NCBI GenBank assembly: GCA_035222895.1
Contig: JAVYIG010002520.1
Span: forward strand, 62,001 to 126,000
DNA length: 64,000 nt
Source of the DNA: Strongylocentrotus droebachiensis
Lineage: Eukaryota; Echinodermata; Echinoidea; Camarodonta; Strongylocentrotidae
Direction: 5' to 3'
Part shown: piece after piece, positions 12,096 through 25,288 of the stretch
Layout of the letters: every line of letters starts with the position of its first letter
Numbering within the stretch: position 1 is the first letter of the stretch
Notes under the pieces: generated by a model
What the model saw: the letters and a program-made list of their open reading frames with translations, nothing else
Told to the model about the DNA's origin: nothing
The model's database searches: none
Program-made: the position numbers and the translations under genes

Positions 12096-15000
12096 AGCGA
12101 CGATTTGTTTGCTGATCTACATGCAGACCACTTCAAAAATAAACTGGATGATAAGTGATGTCATGTAAGTTTCTTTTAACAAATTAAGTCCACAAACACT
12201 CAATATTAGCTCAAATAGAATAATGGTACAACAAAGAGGAAATACAAATGTATTACATCAAAATATTGTTATCTCATGCAGATATGAAAGTACTGCCTAA
12301 TACACAATTTGAATTTGTTCTTATACATGTTATCTTTCTATTTTGGTAATCAAACTTCTTATACATACATTGTACATACATGTACATGTACTGTTCTCTT
12401 ACCCTTTTAAAGCATTTTCACTGGAGGAATTAACATGTAGGTACAGGTATATACATGTATATATATATTCAAAACAATGACATTTATATTGACTTGAAAT
12501 CCTATTGAATGAGTTGATGATATGAAATTTCTTGGTGTGTTACTGTTTATTCATAAGAACCTGCATTGGATAAGTCAAATAGACAGTCTCAATCAAGTGT
12601 TGTCTAAAAATTGTGGTGTAAAAATGCAAGTCATCGCATTCTGTACATTACATTATTTTTGCCATACTTAAAAAGTATGGAAATATTGCATGGGGCAGGG
12701 CCTCTTCCACAGCTTTAAAGTGTACATTCATCCTGCAAGAGAAGGTAATGCGATTTCTCATACAAGTTAATTTCCATGCACATACAGCTCCTCTTTTTAA
12801 ACGTTTATATCTTTTATGTCTCCCTGACATTGTTAAATACCAAACAGCTATATTCATGTTCAAATGCCACAAGAAGGTTCATTGAAAAACTTTACACATC
12901 TGAGCAAAATAGCAGATAACTAAGTAAATTTAATCTAACGTTTCCTTGCAATGGAAAGGCAAAATTCTTGTGAATTTATGAATAGTTAAATCCCCTCCAT
13001 TTGGTGATACAGACAAACCTGCTTTAGTGACCACCTGTCTACAAAGACCACATTTTTTGTTTCCCTTGAAAATGGTTTCTCATTCAAACATGTACTAAAT
13101 GAACCTGTACATAAAGACCACCTGCCTATAAGGACCACTTGTCTTGTCTCCCTTGGGGAGTCTTTATCCGTATGTCTTATCTGTCAGTCATCATTGTCTC
13201 TTTTGACCTTTCCAGTGCTCACTATACGCTATCATAACAAGTTTTCAAATTACAGATTTATAATTGTATTATTATTTTGCCACTTTTTGGTAATCTATGT
13301 ACATGTACATGTATGGATATTTTCAAGTCAATATATTTACATGTTACAAAAATTATGTTTGTCATTATTTTTGAGGGATCCACATTTTACAAGCTCTGCT
13401 TTTCAGTGGATCCCTCCATTTCCACAAGTTTATCTTTTTTTTAAGAATTAAAAAACCCATTATAAATACTGGATAATTATGTATATTTTCTATTTCACAA
13501 CTTTAAACCATATTATTGAATATATCTGATTTCTTGTCATAATTACTGTTCTGTTGGAAATGAAAGATAAAACTGAGCTGAACTGAACTGACAGGTTTCA
13601 CTGTACAATGTACTGTCCATGTACAGTACACATAGATGAGCAAAGTCTTCTGGAATCAGCCACAGATATGAACATATCACTGGTCTCTGGCCCTTTCACT
13701 TGTACATGTACATGTACATGTAGCTCTTCAAATAATCCACTCCAAACTGATCTTCCCAAGCAGACGTCACGTAAAAGGGCATGTTTCCATGACAACCGAC
13801 ATGAGGTTTCAAAAATTACTTTCTCTTTAGTTGTACTATTGCCTCAGGGCAGATAAGAAATTGAATGTGAATATGTACAGCTGCACTGTATTACCACTGT
13901 ACATGTACATGTACATGCACAGTATCATGTGAAAATCAAATTTCCCCCATTTTCTCCCTTAAATATTTGTAATGCAAGTTTTATTTCTGACATTATGGAA
14001 TTCTGCAGGTTTTTTTAAAACAATAATCCACACATGCAACATGTACATGTACATCATTCTTTTGGGTTGTATGTAGTACAACAGAGTATTCCATCGGTTG
14101 GAAAACAGCTACTGTACACTTTACATGTAATTGTACAGCCTAAATGTACAACAATGTACATGTACCATTCAAAGAGGCAGCTTCAATCATTCTATAAGGT
14201 GGTAACATCTCAACAAACAACAAAGCAGAAATTACTAGAATAGTTGTTAAATAAAGACACAAAATGGATAGGCTGATTGAAACTTGAAAAATCATTACTT
14301 TCTGTTTTGTTTCTTGCATTTTCACTAACTTAACCCTGAATACTGGGCAAGAGAACACAGTGTATACATGTTCATATATGTTTTGTAATTAAAAAAATTA
14401 TGAAAAAACAAAACATAATCATAACAATATCATTTACTTGTAAACAGGCTTGCTAGTAAATGATTGTATGGTGAAAGTTATGAAGAGGGTTGCATAATTT
14501 TGAAATGTTTCATAACACATTAAACAGTAGGTCCTATGGTGTTGAGCAGTGCATTTATTGTGGTGTGTATTCAGGAGTCCAAACGTATGTGATGAAATTC
14601 ATTAAAACACATAATGTACATGTAATAAACATGCGGTGTAAATGTTTGGTTGACAAAAGAAGAATAGAATACTTAATGTATTTATTAACATAAATATTGA
14701 GCTCCTCCTGTCAATATGTTCATCTCATACAATGTCACAAGAGCAATGGTTCTCATGATCGCAAATTTACCGTCACTCATTCCAGGCTGTAAAATCAATT
14801 AACTCTCACCGGTGACGTACAATATTCATACCAGGCAAGAGAGCAGTTAAGCTACTAAAATAGGGATGATTCTAAATCAATAGATTTATCACTGACAGTT
14901 CTAATGGATAATGCATGCTGCAGCTCTTTGTGCCCGCTTCCATATTAAAGGTGCCATTCAGCATTTTTACAATAGTTCAAGTGTATCAATCTACAATGTA

Positions 15001-15116
15001 TTTGAAAACATTTTGTGGAATGGAAATTTAATTGAAAAATGATGAGCATACATGTATACAAATGTACATGTACAGCTATGTAGTACCGGTATATAAAAGT
15101 TTTTTCTTCTTTCTAG

Positions 15117-15312
15117 AGGTGTCATTGTCGAGTGGATATGTATGTCACTGGACTGCGGATCACAAGGTCCACAGCACTAATGTCCTTTGGCAAGACATTA
15201 ATCTACATTTGCCACACTCGACCCAGGTGAGGTACATGTACACTGTAAATGGGTACCTGGCAGGAATTAATTCCTTGAAATGCTAGAGCGCCGTAATGGC
15301 AGCCATGCTATA
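15117..15312 (+). repeat. SINE-like repeat with tRNA-like head, copy 1
   Basis: The head (gtcgagtggatatg, then cactggactgcggatcacaaggtcc) resembles a tRNA A-box half and anticodon arm. The body (ttggcaagacattaatctacatttgccacactcgacccaggtg, then gggtacctggcagg) recurs in diverged form at 27370-27560. No open frame of note. A tRNA-derived SINE is the best explanation. Confidence 0.5.
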
Positions 15313-18300
15313 AAGCAAGGGTAATAATTTCCAAATTTGGAAACGCATAGAGACGTTTAAATGTGATATTTGCTATACGATAACCAAATATTATTAGTAT
15401 TATTACAACCCCATTATTCCAATCTCTATTGAACTTCTGTTCTGCAAACACTCTCTATTACTTTAACTAACATTCTTACACAGCCTGGAGTTCTTTTAAA
15501 AAAAAATAATGATCAGGGTAGATCTAAACCATAACTAGTTTTCAGTTCAAAATATACCTGGTACACTTATTCTATTCATCGTTTTTAAATATGATCAAGG
15601 AATGAAGGGTAGGGAATATAAAACAAAGATGTTGTACAGTATCAGAATATTAAGCTTTGAATGTGATTGCACCAGGGTTCTGCATGAGAGCAGTGTCTCC
15701 TTTCGTTTATTAGCAGTCGGCTGTTCACCCAGGCTGATCATACTGAGTCTCTCACTTACTCAGGATCCCGCTGTGCGCTAATTGATGACAGCTACATGTA
15801 CATGTAGCTAGTGCCTGCAGACAGCATGCCCAAAGCTGGACATGTACGTTATAAAGCCTGGCGCTCCTGATTTATCATTTAAATAAAGTGAGGAAGCCAC
15901 TCGCTTCCACTGCAGGTTAGGCAGCAGAAAGCTTTTCATTTTGCATGTACGTGTAGCTCGGGCTTTAATATCAAGGGCCGACAGGGTTGCTCAAATATTA
16001 AGTGCACAGTGCCCAAGAGAGGCTATTCGATAGCCACAAGCATTTCCAAGAAAATGCCCATGAGATGTACAGGTGTTCATGAATACATGCAAGTGCATTG
16101 CTAATTCATATGTGCAAGTATTCTATCTACAGCCATGTTACATGCGAAGAATTTGATTATTTTGACTTCCCAGGCAAGAGAGGTTTGGTGATCACTCTGC
16201 GATGAAAGCACTGTTTTTTTTATATGGTGCAAAGATTTGTGCACATAAACACTGGGTATGCGACTACATGTAATGTAGGTGTTGCATTCCCTACAATTTT
16301 TGCAGTTTGCATACATGTTCAGGTATCTTGTTGAGAGATTATTCAAAGACTCTAGGTTTAGAATTAGAAGTTTATTTCATTTAATCATTTGATTCATAAT
16401 ATTCATAAGCACAGAAACTATACATGTACATACATGTAGATACAAATTTACACTGTATGTAAAACTGTATGTACAGTATGCTCCCGCAGAAGCTCCTGAT
16501 GTACAAGTATGCTTAAAAGCACTATGCAGTATACACAGTTCAATGAAAGGATGTGTCTGTTTTTACAGTGTAGTTAAATTTAAAAGATATTTTGGTGATT
16601 TCCTAGTCTATGTATGTCATTTCTAAAGGTAAATTATCAAAGCTTGTTGGCCACTTAATCTATTGATCACTCTTAAAATCCCAATTGATCATTGTATTCT
16701 TAAGAACCCTTCTCTGAGAATCGTGAGGCACAGACTTTATTTCCACACTCTATTAATCTCATAGTGAGTTGATGATCACAGGCTTGAATGATCAGCTTTA
16801 TCAAAATGGTGTTGGCTCAGCTATGGGCAGATCCAGGGTTTTGTAAGAAAGGAGGGGGGGGGGTTCACAAGTAAACTCTCTGTGAAGTGCCTCGATACAA
16901 ATTATTGCATTTATCTGTTTAATAGTTTAATCTGTTTAATCTGTTTAATCTGTTTAATCTGTTTAGTTGTTGTCAGGTAGAACAAACATTTTTGCTTGCC
17001 CTACCTAACAACACGTATATGCTTTATAAATGCATTCTGACTTTTGAAATTCAATTATTGCTTCTATCAATCAGAGAAAACAAAAAGCAGGTGTTTAGCT
17101 GACATGTCAACAATAATATGATTTGATACGTGTACAAAACAAAATGTAAACAGTGTACAGGTATCACACGATAGGTTTGGACCAAAATTGCTCTGTGAAA
17201 TTATGTGAAGCCGTTGAAATATAAAAGCAGGTAAATATTTATGAATGCCCTAAAACTCGGGGAGGAGCTAAAGCCATCAGTCCTCTGGTACAGTAGCTTA
17301 CTAACAGTACCAATCATTTCTGCTTTCTTAGCAGTCAGGTAAAATAACCACCACTAAACCACTAAGGTTGTAGTATTTACAGTTTCCTGTCAATGGGTTG
17401 TCTCTGAATACAGCTGTCTAGAATGTTCCCATAATACTCATTTTTCTTTCTTTCTTTTTTTCTCCTTCCTAAAGTATATCGTTTGAGGTAATTGCAAGAG
17501 AGCATAAGTCATAATCCAATATGAATACTTTTGGTAAAACTTAATAAATGGGGTCAGAATTTTGAAAGTTTAAAGAAGAAATGAACGTGATAACAAAGAA
17601 AAATATACACATTTTTTTATTTCATATAATTTCTCACTGCATACAGTACATGTATGTACATGTAAAGTGTACTAGACTGATCAAGTTCTCTAATGTTTTT
17701 ATTTTTTTAAATATTTTATTTTAAGTGATTGGATTAATTAATGAAGATTTTAATGGGAGCGTGGCTCTATAAACATTGAATTACAAATTAAAATCACAAA
17801 AAATTATTAAGTCTGCTAAAATTTCACAAATCATCCCTTTTTTCCCTTCCATTACGGCCCAGCCATAAAAAAATGAAATAAAACTAACATTTTTAACAGT
17901 ACAGGAGTGTACCGGTATGTACAGTGTATATTTTGTAACGGCAAAGAAAAGATTACATATTTGTGCATGATAATCCTTTCAAGAATATTTACGGTTCTAT
18001 ATAAATATGTATCAATGAGAATGAGAAGGAAAATTTGCGGCCTTGCTGCCTCAAATGCCCCTCTCTCCCTACACCGTACATTACATTTCAAATCCTACAT
18101 GATCGATGATTACTTCATTTAATAAAACATTCAGGAGGCAATATAAGAAACATTTAATTTGTTCATATTAATTACTTTAATTTGTTAAATATCTTTTCTT
18201 AAATCATCCTGTAGAACCATACCATACTGTTTGATGCTCTTATATGTTTAAACAAAAATGTTTTTTATGTTTATGATCTCATGTTATGTTTTATGTATTG

Positions 18301-19785
18301 TTTGACCAATGTCTAATTTTTATAATAATAATATAAAAATAAACAAATACACAAACTAGGTGAACACACCCTAACAAGCCAAAAACCTGGCTTCCATTGT
18401 GTTCACCATTTTCCAATGTCTTTTACCTAGTCTGTACCGTGTTTCTCATTGAATGCTATACTTGTTTTGTTTTTTATCTTCTTAATCGTTTGATTGAAAT
18501 GTCATAGTTTTATAATGTTTTTATTACCCATTGACTGTTTTTTACACATTGTTTTTAATTGATGTTGGAATTTGTAAATAAATGATTTTAATTTAATTGA
18601 CTTCAGAAATGAATACATGAGATATACATGTACAATGTACACCTTTAGTATTACTGTTTACAAAAGCTTGGAGACCTGACCTAATATAATAGTGTAGCCT
18701 TTGAAAATAGAAAATTATCTCGGCCCATATTCATAAAACCTATTTCTGGGTGATTCCTTACAATGTGTCTCATGTACTGCGTGTCAACTTATTTCATCCA
18801 ATAATGAAAACCTCTTGACATCACCATTGAAGTTCTGTCTGAGATCACTAACATATTTATATAGAAGAACATAATTAGATAGTAGGTCATAATGAGATCT
18901 TTTTCATTTTTGGATGAATAGATGGCAAAAAGGCATGTTGTACAGGACACATACATGTAGTACAGAATTGCCCAAGAAAAATGGAGATCAGCAGTACAAT
19001 ACAGAGCTACCAAGTGCCACACATTAGGCGTGACGTCACGCATTTTGAGGGTCTGAAAACGCTCTCATGCACGACGCGTGTGCTAGATTTCGAAGAACGC
19101 TATACCTGTACGTGTGTTATACCCTTGCCCGTGCGCTTGCGCGCCGAGTCATGAAAATGTCACGCATTGCTGATCTTTGAACTTGGCGTCTCTGATATTG
19201 TACGCACAGTGCCCTGTTAGATTCAAGCAGTAAAATCAGAGAAGATGATCAGTGAAAATTTGATTGAAATTGGGCAATAAAATGAGAGAGTTATGAATAT
19301 TTGAAAGTTAAATCAATATCTCTGTGATATAGTGGCAGATAACTTTTCTGTTTGTTCCAACACACAAAATTACTTTAATTTTTTGTTTCTAATTAATTTT
19401 TTATTTTTATTAAAAAAACAAAAATTCAACAATGTATGACTCGGCATATAATTGTACATGTAGTCTTTTCTTTTGAGAGGACCTGTAATGACATATTTCC
19501 CATTATATGTTTTGAGTAGTACCCCAGGGGTGAAGGCACTTGGGAGAAAAATTAAAATTAGTGATATTTTAGTACTCGACAAATGGAAGGGTTACCATCT
19601 ATCACTACGTCACAATCCACTGACAAAATTGTCAATTTGAGATTCACATAGATGTAGTGATCTCATATTTCAAACATTCATAACTTCTTATTTTTAGACT
19701 GATTTATTTCAAACTTTCACCATTCTGTTTATCTTATTTTTCTGCTTTCATACAAATGCACATATTACGAGAGTTGGATTGCTCT

Positions 19786-20199
19786 TTAAAGTTAAAGACC
19801 AGTTCTGGTCATGCGATTGCAGTGTGAAAGAAACGTTGTGGAACCAATCAGTTAAGGTTGATCCTCTAGCATTTAAGTATTGGTGTGTACTGCAAGGTTC
19901 CTGAATCATCAAAATGATAAGAAATTTGGCCCAGTCTTGGTAAAATTACAAGCTCTGACACAGAAAGATGTATATGGGACTATGCCACAAGTGCGCGACA
20001 CGTGCGCCATATCTATCAAGTCCAAAAAGATATAATAATTTACCAAATATATCAATTAGTAGGCGGTTTCCCGGCAAAATTTGTATCATCGCGTATTAGT
20101 CAAAGACTCGAAACATATTCTTTCACATGATTGATAATAAAAGCTTCCATTTCATTTTTTTGAGAGGGGGGCATTTCCAAAACTGGTCTTTACCTTTAA
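19786..20199. mobile_element. TTAA-flanked MITE with AAAGACCAGTTxTGG ends
   Basis: The left end TTAAAGTTAAAGACCAGTTC and the right end, which on the minus strand reads CCTTAAAGGTAAAGACCAGTTTTGG in two parts, are inverted repeats. TTAA sits at both borders (19786-19789 and 20196-20199). The left ~210 bp is closely related to 55441-55660. It ends only about 36 bp upstream (higher or lower coordinate as read on plus) of INPP5F exon 2. Confidence 0.6.
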
Positions 20200-20234
20200 G
20201 GGTTTTGGGCATTGTTGACTCTACATGTACATAC

Positions 20235-20315
20235 CTGGATGTATGCGTAGTTTGCCGATCACTCCAAACACTTTACCCAGACAGACGGGATTCCAAGCAT
20301 TACCAAGGGCTGATC
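20235..20315 (-). CDS. INPP5F: INPP5F exon 2
   Basis: The acceptor attattttgacag lies at 20316-20328 on the minus strand and the donor gtatgt just below 20235. The 81-bp exon starts with two bases completing a Gly codon from exon 1, has 26 full codons, and ends one base into the next codon (phase 1). Its blocks NAWNPVCLGKVFGVIGKLRI correspond to the family's AWNPICLG..EGVIGKIQL. It fits exon 1 and exon 3 exactly in phase. Confidence 0.87.
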
Positions 20316-20857
20316 CTGTCAAAATAATGGTGAGAAAAGAGATCTTACTGTATGAGACATTAAAAGTAGACAGAAGCAAGCTGATTTTGTACTGTAACTG
20401 CATAGAAATTAGAAATACCTTATAATGACATTAATGACTTTCCAATTAAAATTAAATGTAAATAGAAACTGACTTGAATTAAGAAAATGTACATGTATGA
20501 GAAAAATTTGATAAGTTACAAAAAAATCTGATGAATAGTAAAATAATTAGATCTATGCACATGTAATTTGTATCTCATTTCGAACAGAATAAATAAATCC
20601 TCTTCATTACATTTCAATTAAAAACGGATTGCCATTGGAACTACACAGAAATAACCGTCTCTTATGGGAAATTCTTTAATGAAACTGACATCTACAGTGT
20701 ACATGTAGGTGGACAGGTTACTGTACATGTAGTTTACTACAAATAGAGTACCAATGTCATTTACTCCAGAGAGCTGCGCCGCGAGTTACAGTGTCATGAG
20801 AAACATATAAGGGAGATGTGAGTTGGTCTAGGCTAGGCTAGCTGTTCGTTCATTTGG

Positions 20858-20940
20858 GTCACGTTTTTGGATGGTGACATTAAAGGTCTGTCCCCAGACA
20901 TTATTAAAGATTGATACACATCTGTAAAAGACAATTAATA
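20858..20940 (+). repeat. Repeat tail shared with the 7SL-like SINE at 48.4 kb
   Basis: The stretch gtcacgtttttggatggtgacattaaaggtctgtccccagacat, then gattgatacacatctgtaaaa, closely matches 48408-48490. The 7SL-like head found at 48.3 kb is not present here, so this copy is headless or belongs to another family sharing the tail. Confidence 0.6.
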
Positions 20941-21988
20941 CATTCTGAGGTGGTGCTTTAATATGTTAATTTACATGTACAGTACATGTACATGTATGTC
21001 TTATGAACAGGCAAATGGCAGGCCAGGTGGTCTTTCAGGAGACAAAAACTGGTCATTGGCTTGTAAAGTTATTAGTAGATTAAAGGAGGGAGTTTTCGGC
21101 CACTTAAGACAAAATCCTATTTTTGGACGCTTTACTTCCTATTTATTATTTCTTGTTCAAATCATGAAGCAAATATTATCATTATTTAAACAAAAAAAGA
21201 ATCCTAGAAAAAAAATTATGAATTGCCATGACAATATTCATTTCAATTTTCACTGTTTCGGAGACAGTTACCGGCCTAGTGAGACAGTTTTTGGTCGCAT
21301 GTACATGTAATGTACAAAGTCAATAGTAAGCTCGCACGCGTACTGTGCGTTTCCTCGCTGATCTATAGCACTAGCGGGCGGAGCAGGTATCCCACGCCGG
21401 ACTTGGAGTTCACCATGCCGAAAACTACCTCTGTGGTGATCAGAAATTGGAATCTGAATTAGACAGAGATATCGTGTGTGCGCTGCGGTGTCCGGCTGCA
21501 TTGATTTAATACATGCGATGAGATACTTTTGAGCATGTGAAGGGACATCATAATCTCTCCTTCTCTAACATAAGATGATGATGATGATGATGATGAACAG
21601 CATTTGTATTTGCATTTGTATGCAAGTCGGATATTTATCGGCTCACCTTCTTTCCAAGAACCATACATGTACATGCCTGGAACTTACTTCCCCCCAGCAT
21701 CTTTGCCTGTGACTCAGTTGAAACCTTCAAAACCAGACTCTGGGAAGCCATCCAAGGGGGTAATATAATCATAGTCCCTCCCCACAACTGCAACGTGATG
21801 GGACTCAATTCTAAAATGTTCTAGAAGCAACAAACACTCTCTCTCGAACGATAACTTTCTTATTGGTCATCTTTATATCCCTCTTGAGGATCAGGACCAG
21901 GATCAGAACAGAATCAGAATCAGAATGCGACTCACACAAAATCAGGCTCTAAATCTGAAAAATACTTGAAATAAAGCTCATTTTATGG

Positions 21989-22699
21989 TAGACCGAAAGC
22001 TTCAGTCTCTATAATCGTCGATTGTTCCACTGAGACTACGTCTGGCTCCACTAGACCTCCGGTTATAGAGACTGAATGACCGCCTATGCCATCGTATGTT
22101 GAAGATATCACGGCTAGATTTTAGCCGTTAGGCCCCTCCCACAAACATGACAAACTTGCCACGGCCGTATTGTTATGCCCCCAAAATCCCCCAAAATGTC
22201 ATTTTACCTCGTTATTATTATTATGAAGGAAAAACTGTGCGCCATCTACACGTTCGTAATGGCGTTATCACAGTTTTTCCTTCATAATCATTTTGCCTTC
22301 GGCGTAGACTAGAAGGGATGAGATTGACGGCAGCGAGAGTTTAACACGACTTGCAAGATTTTCAACATGGATAATATAATTTCCTTAAAAGGGACCATTA
22401 AACGGATTATTTCAATCAAGTTAGTAAGTGGAACCGATGTATTATAGCCTAGGCCTAATTTAAAATTGGATATGCACGAGGTAAAATGACATTTTGGGGG
22501 ATTTTGGGGGCATAACAATACGGCCGTGGCAAGTTTGTCATGTTTGTGGGAGGGGCCTAACGGCTAAAATCTAGCCGTGATATCTTCAACATACGATGGC
22601 ATAGGCGGTCATTCAGTCTCTATAACCGGAGGTCTAGTGGAGCCAGACGTAGTCTCAGTGGAACAACCGACGATTATAGAGACTGAAGCTTTCGGTCTA
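21989..22699. mobile_element. 711-bp foldback element with 223-bp terminal inverted repeats, 9-bp duplication
   Basis: The arms 21989-22211 and 22477-22699 are near-perfect inverted repeats, beginning TAGACCGAAAGC and ending GCTTTCGGTCTA. ATTTTATGG flanks both ends (21980-21988 and 22700-22708), a perfect 9-bp target-site duplication. Long inverted ends plus a 9-bp duplication are the hallmark of Mutator-like elements. The ~265-bp loop has no transposase; it holds a second smaller palindrome (attatgaaggaaaaactgtg and its complement, about 22218-22290). A non-autonomous MULE-type MITE is the likely identity. Confidence 0.82.
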
Positions 22700-23350
22700 A
22701 TTTTATGGTACCCATATTCCTTACAGATGTACTCGATTTTTCAGATTTGGGTAGCGGGACCGTCGATTACATCGCTAAAATGTGATATTTAAGGATATAT
22801 TTTCCATTGCAAATATGGTTCTTCAGTGACTCTGGCATGTTATGGTATGGTATTGGTATGTGTGGGATATGTGACATGTATTATTTTCATTTGCAAAGTT
22901 TTAATGGTAATTTAAATTGATATAATTTGTAATGCAATTTCTGTTTCCTTTACATATCAGCTATTTTCTTCTAAACCGCTTAGAGGCAATTTGCAATTTG
23001 CGGTATATAATTAGCTATTATGCGATGTATTTTTAAAGGGATTTTACCATGCATCCAACGGACCGGCCGAAAACTGTCGACGGTTGATAACCCCCTCCTT
23101 TACTGATCTAGTTCCCGGTCAAAGTCTGGATAGACTTCTGAACTAGCGCTGCCTTCTTTGTTAATTTTGGCAAATAAATGTGTCTTTCTTGTATCTATCC
23201 TTCGTTATAATCGAGGGTCTAATTTACTGTCACACTCACACCGGCATATTGCCTGCACAAAACTCTGCCACTGCACACTGACACTGCCACCGCCAGTCCC
23301 ACTGCACTGGCAATGCGATGGCATTTCCCTCGCCTCGCTCTTTACTTTAC

Positions 23351-23447
23351 CTGGTTGTGGAACTAATTTTCCGTCCACTCGACTGCACCACAAACTGGAA
23401 TCCTTATCCTGGATGATATAGTTATCCTCTGCTTGGTATAATTCCAT
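23351..23447 (-). CDS. INPP5F: INPP5F exon 1 with start codon
   Basis: The ATG at 23447-23445 sits in a strong context (A at -3, G at +4). It opens 32 codons plus one base, ending at a gtaaag donor (phase 1). The residues MELYQAEDNYIIQDKDSSLW, then CSRVDGKLVPQP, follow the start of vertebrate INPP5F (MELFQAKDHYILQ..., LWCSRRDG) almost block for block. The open frame running past the donor is low-complexity and not coding. Confidence 0.87.
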
Positions 23448-23640
23448 AATTCACTCCTTATCGATCAGATTTGCATGAAACATAAGTGACATGATGATCA
23501 TCAAACGATGAAGGTATCACACACAAGCCGGTGAACTCTTCTCGTTCATGTTTACAAAATGAACTCCCCTTCTGCTAAAACGGATAAGAATCGGCAATTT
23601 CGGATAACCGGCAAATATCTTTGAACTGAGCATGCACAAA
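23448..23640 (-). promoter_or_regulatory. Putative INPP5F 5' UTR and promoter-proximal region
   Basis: This lies directly upstream of the INPP5F start codon and ends at the border of a tandem duplication. No TATA box or clear initiator was recognised, so placement is by position only. The nearby plus-strand mini-exon candidates would make this a divergent arrangement if they are real. Confidence 0.25.
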
Positions 23641-24393
23641 GAGAGAGGGGGCGCTGTTTCATTACAGACTCGGAGGTTGCAGACATGTTTTACCAAAAGT
23701 AATAAACAAGGGAATCAATTGTAAAACCTAAGAAGTCATGGTTAACAACAAAAAATAAAAGAATGTAATCACATTTTCAATTCAGGCTTTCTTCATTTCC
23801 TTAGTCAGTAAAGGTCTAATGAGAAATATAGGACACTTTGGGTGTCAGCCCCATCCCCAAATTTACCAGCCCTAGCTCTATAAACTATAACGTCTTAAAA
23901 TGGGTACTGCGCCTTAATTTATAATTTGTCTGATGACCTAGCTCCAACGGCCATTGAGACAGGCCTATAGCTACATGCAGATACACAAATAGTTTCCAAA
24001 TTCTAGGCTACAGGGAAGTGGATAATGATGGAGTACGTAGACCAAAAAACAAGTTTACTTTGTTCAGGAATATGGAATATGTTCCAGTGATATTCTGGCT
24101 TCAACGAAAAAGTAAAAACTGAGATATTCTCAATTGCTCCAAGCTGCGGGCAAGCAAGGGAATCATTTTTCTATCTAATTTTTAAAGCTGAGATTGTATT
24201 TTTATACTAGTCTCCCATCTGTCCTCTGAGTTTTTTTGTAACTGAGAACAATTTAAAGACATCGGCGTTCAAATTATCCACTCTCTCAACTCTCTATTCT
24301 TACCAAATTTTCTCTCTCTTTCTCTCTCACACTATCCTCGATCTCCATGATCTCTTTTCCCGTTTCCCATCATGCCCCCCCCACTCTCCTTCT

Positions 24394-24425
<32 letters not shown>

Positions 24426-24448
24426 TTGTCTTACCATGTCTCTCCTAG

Positions 24449-24484
24449 ATTTCCCATCAGACGAAGATATCACAGATTCAGAAG
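24449..24484 (+). CDS. Candidate 36-bp mini-exon, copy A
   Basis: A CT-rich tract ends in ccatgtctctcctag, followed by 36 bases and a gtatac donor. Read in phase 1 at both ends it encodes the acidic FPSDEDITDSE. Symmetric phase means it could be skipped or duplicated without breaking a frame. No partner exons were found on the plus strand, so the gene is unknown. It could be an alternatively spliced acidic linker, or a chance acceptor/donor pair. Confidence 0.35.
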
Positions 24485-25252
24485 GTATACTTAAATCTTC
24501 CTTTTTTATTCAATTTAGAATCATGACTGCCAGTATAATATGCAAAGAGAGGGGGTGCAATTGCATTACAGAATCTGCGGTTGCAGATATGTTTTACCAA
24601 AATTAATGAACAATGGAATCCAATTATTATTTTTTTTAAATCTCATTTTCAATTCAGGCTTTCTTCATTTCCTTAGTCAGTAGAGGTCTAATGAGAATTT
24701 AAGGGGCTACCACCTGACTCTTTGGGTGTCAGCCCCACCCCTCCAATTTTACCAGCTGTAATTGGGTAATGCGCCTAAATTAATTATTTTTCCGATGACT
24801 TCCAATGGCAATTGAGACAGGCCTATAGCTAGATGCAGATAAAGTAGGGAAATGGATTATGAGACCCCCAAAATAAATTTTGTTCGGTAATATGTTCCGG
24901 TGATAGTCTGGCCGGCTTCAACAAAAAAGTCTTAAGATATTCTTTAAATAGTTCCTCCAAGTAAGGGAATTTTAAAAAATCTAATTATTAAAGCTGAGAT
25001 TGTATTTTTATACTAGTCTCCCATCTGTCCTCTGAGTTTTTTTGTAACTGAGAACAATTTAAAGACATCGGCGTTCAAATTATCCCATTCTCTGAAGTCT
25101 CTATTCCTACCAAATTCTCTCTCTCTCTCACTATCCTCGATCTCCATCTCTTTCCCCCCGTCTCCCATCATATCTCCCCCACTCTCCTTCTCTGTGTGTG
25201 TGTGTGTGTGTCTCTCTCTCTTTCTCTCTTTGTCTTACCATGTCTCTCCTAG

Positions 25253-25288
25253 ATTTCCCATCAGACACGGATATCAGAGATTCAGAAG
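25253..25288 (+). CDS. Candidate 36-bp mini-exon, copy B
   Basis: This is the counterpart of the mini-exon at 24449 in the duplicated copy, with the same acceptor tract and donor. It reads FPSDTDIRDSE. It differs from copy A at 4 of 36 bases, changing Glu to Thr and Thr to Arg. The ~26 bases before and ~60 bases after are identical in both copies. Confidence 0.35.

Larger units (their letters stand above)
10306..20234. other. INPP5F intron 2 (9.9 kb)
   Basis: No coding exon is supported here on either strand. The intron carries MITEs at 10353-10816 and 19786-20199, a perfect inverted repeat at 12013-12095, a SINE-like unit at 15117-15312, and a short (AATCTGTTT)n run near 16926-16965. A gaccacctgtctacaaagac-type dispersed repeat lies at 13020-13190. 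TACATGTA words cluster near 13700, 13900, 14040 and 15790. The remaining open frames are short, lack splice context and look random. Confidence 0.6.
20316..23350. other. INPP5F intron 1 (3.0 kb)
   Basis: No coding exon is supported. It contains a repeat tail at 20858-20940 (shared with 48.4 kb), a (GAT)n run near 21573-21596, and the 711-bp foldback element at 21989-22699. The short plus-strand open frames here have no splice or homology support. Confidence 0.6.
10169..23447 (-). other. INPP5F: INPP5F (Sac2) gene, 5' part: exons 1-3
   Basis: INPP5F/Sac2 is a Sac-domain phosphatase that removes the 4-phosphate from PI4P on endosomal membranes. The three exons are 23447-23351, 20315-20235 and 10305-10169, with GT-AG introns in phases 1 and 1, then phase 0 after exon 3. 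Together they encode about 105 residues that follow the known N-terminus of the vertebrate protein in order: a MELxQA start, an LWCSR block, an AWNPxCLG...GVIGK block, then a LLIRxxxLVGxLP...ITxIAVLPLS block. The CX5R catalytic motif lies further downstream in the family and is outside this window. Introns of about 3.0 and 9.9 kb are filled with repeats. Confidence 0.85.
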
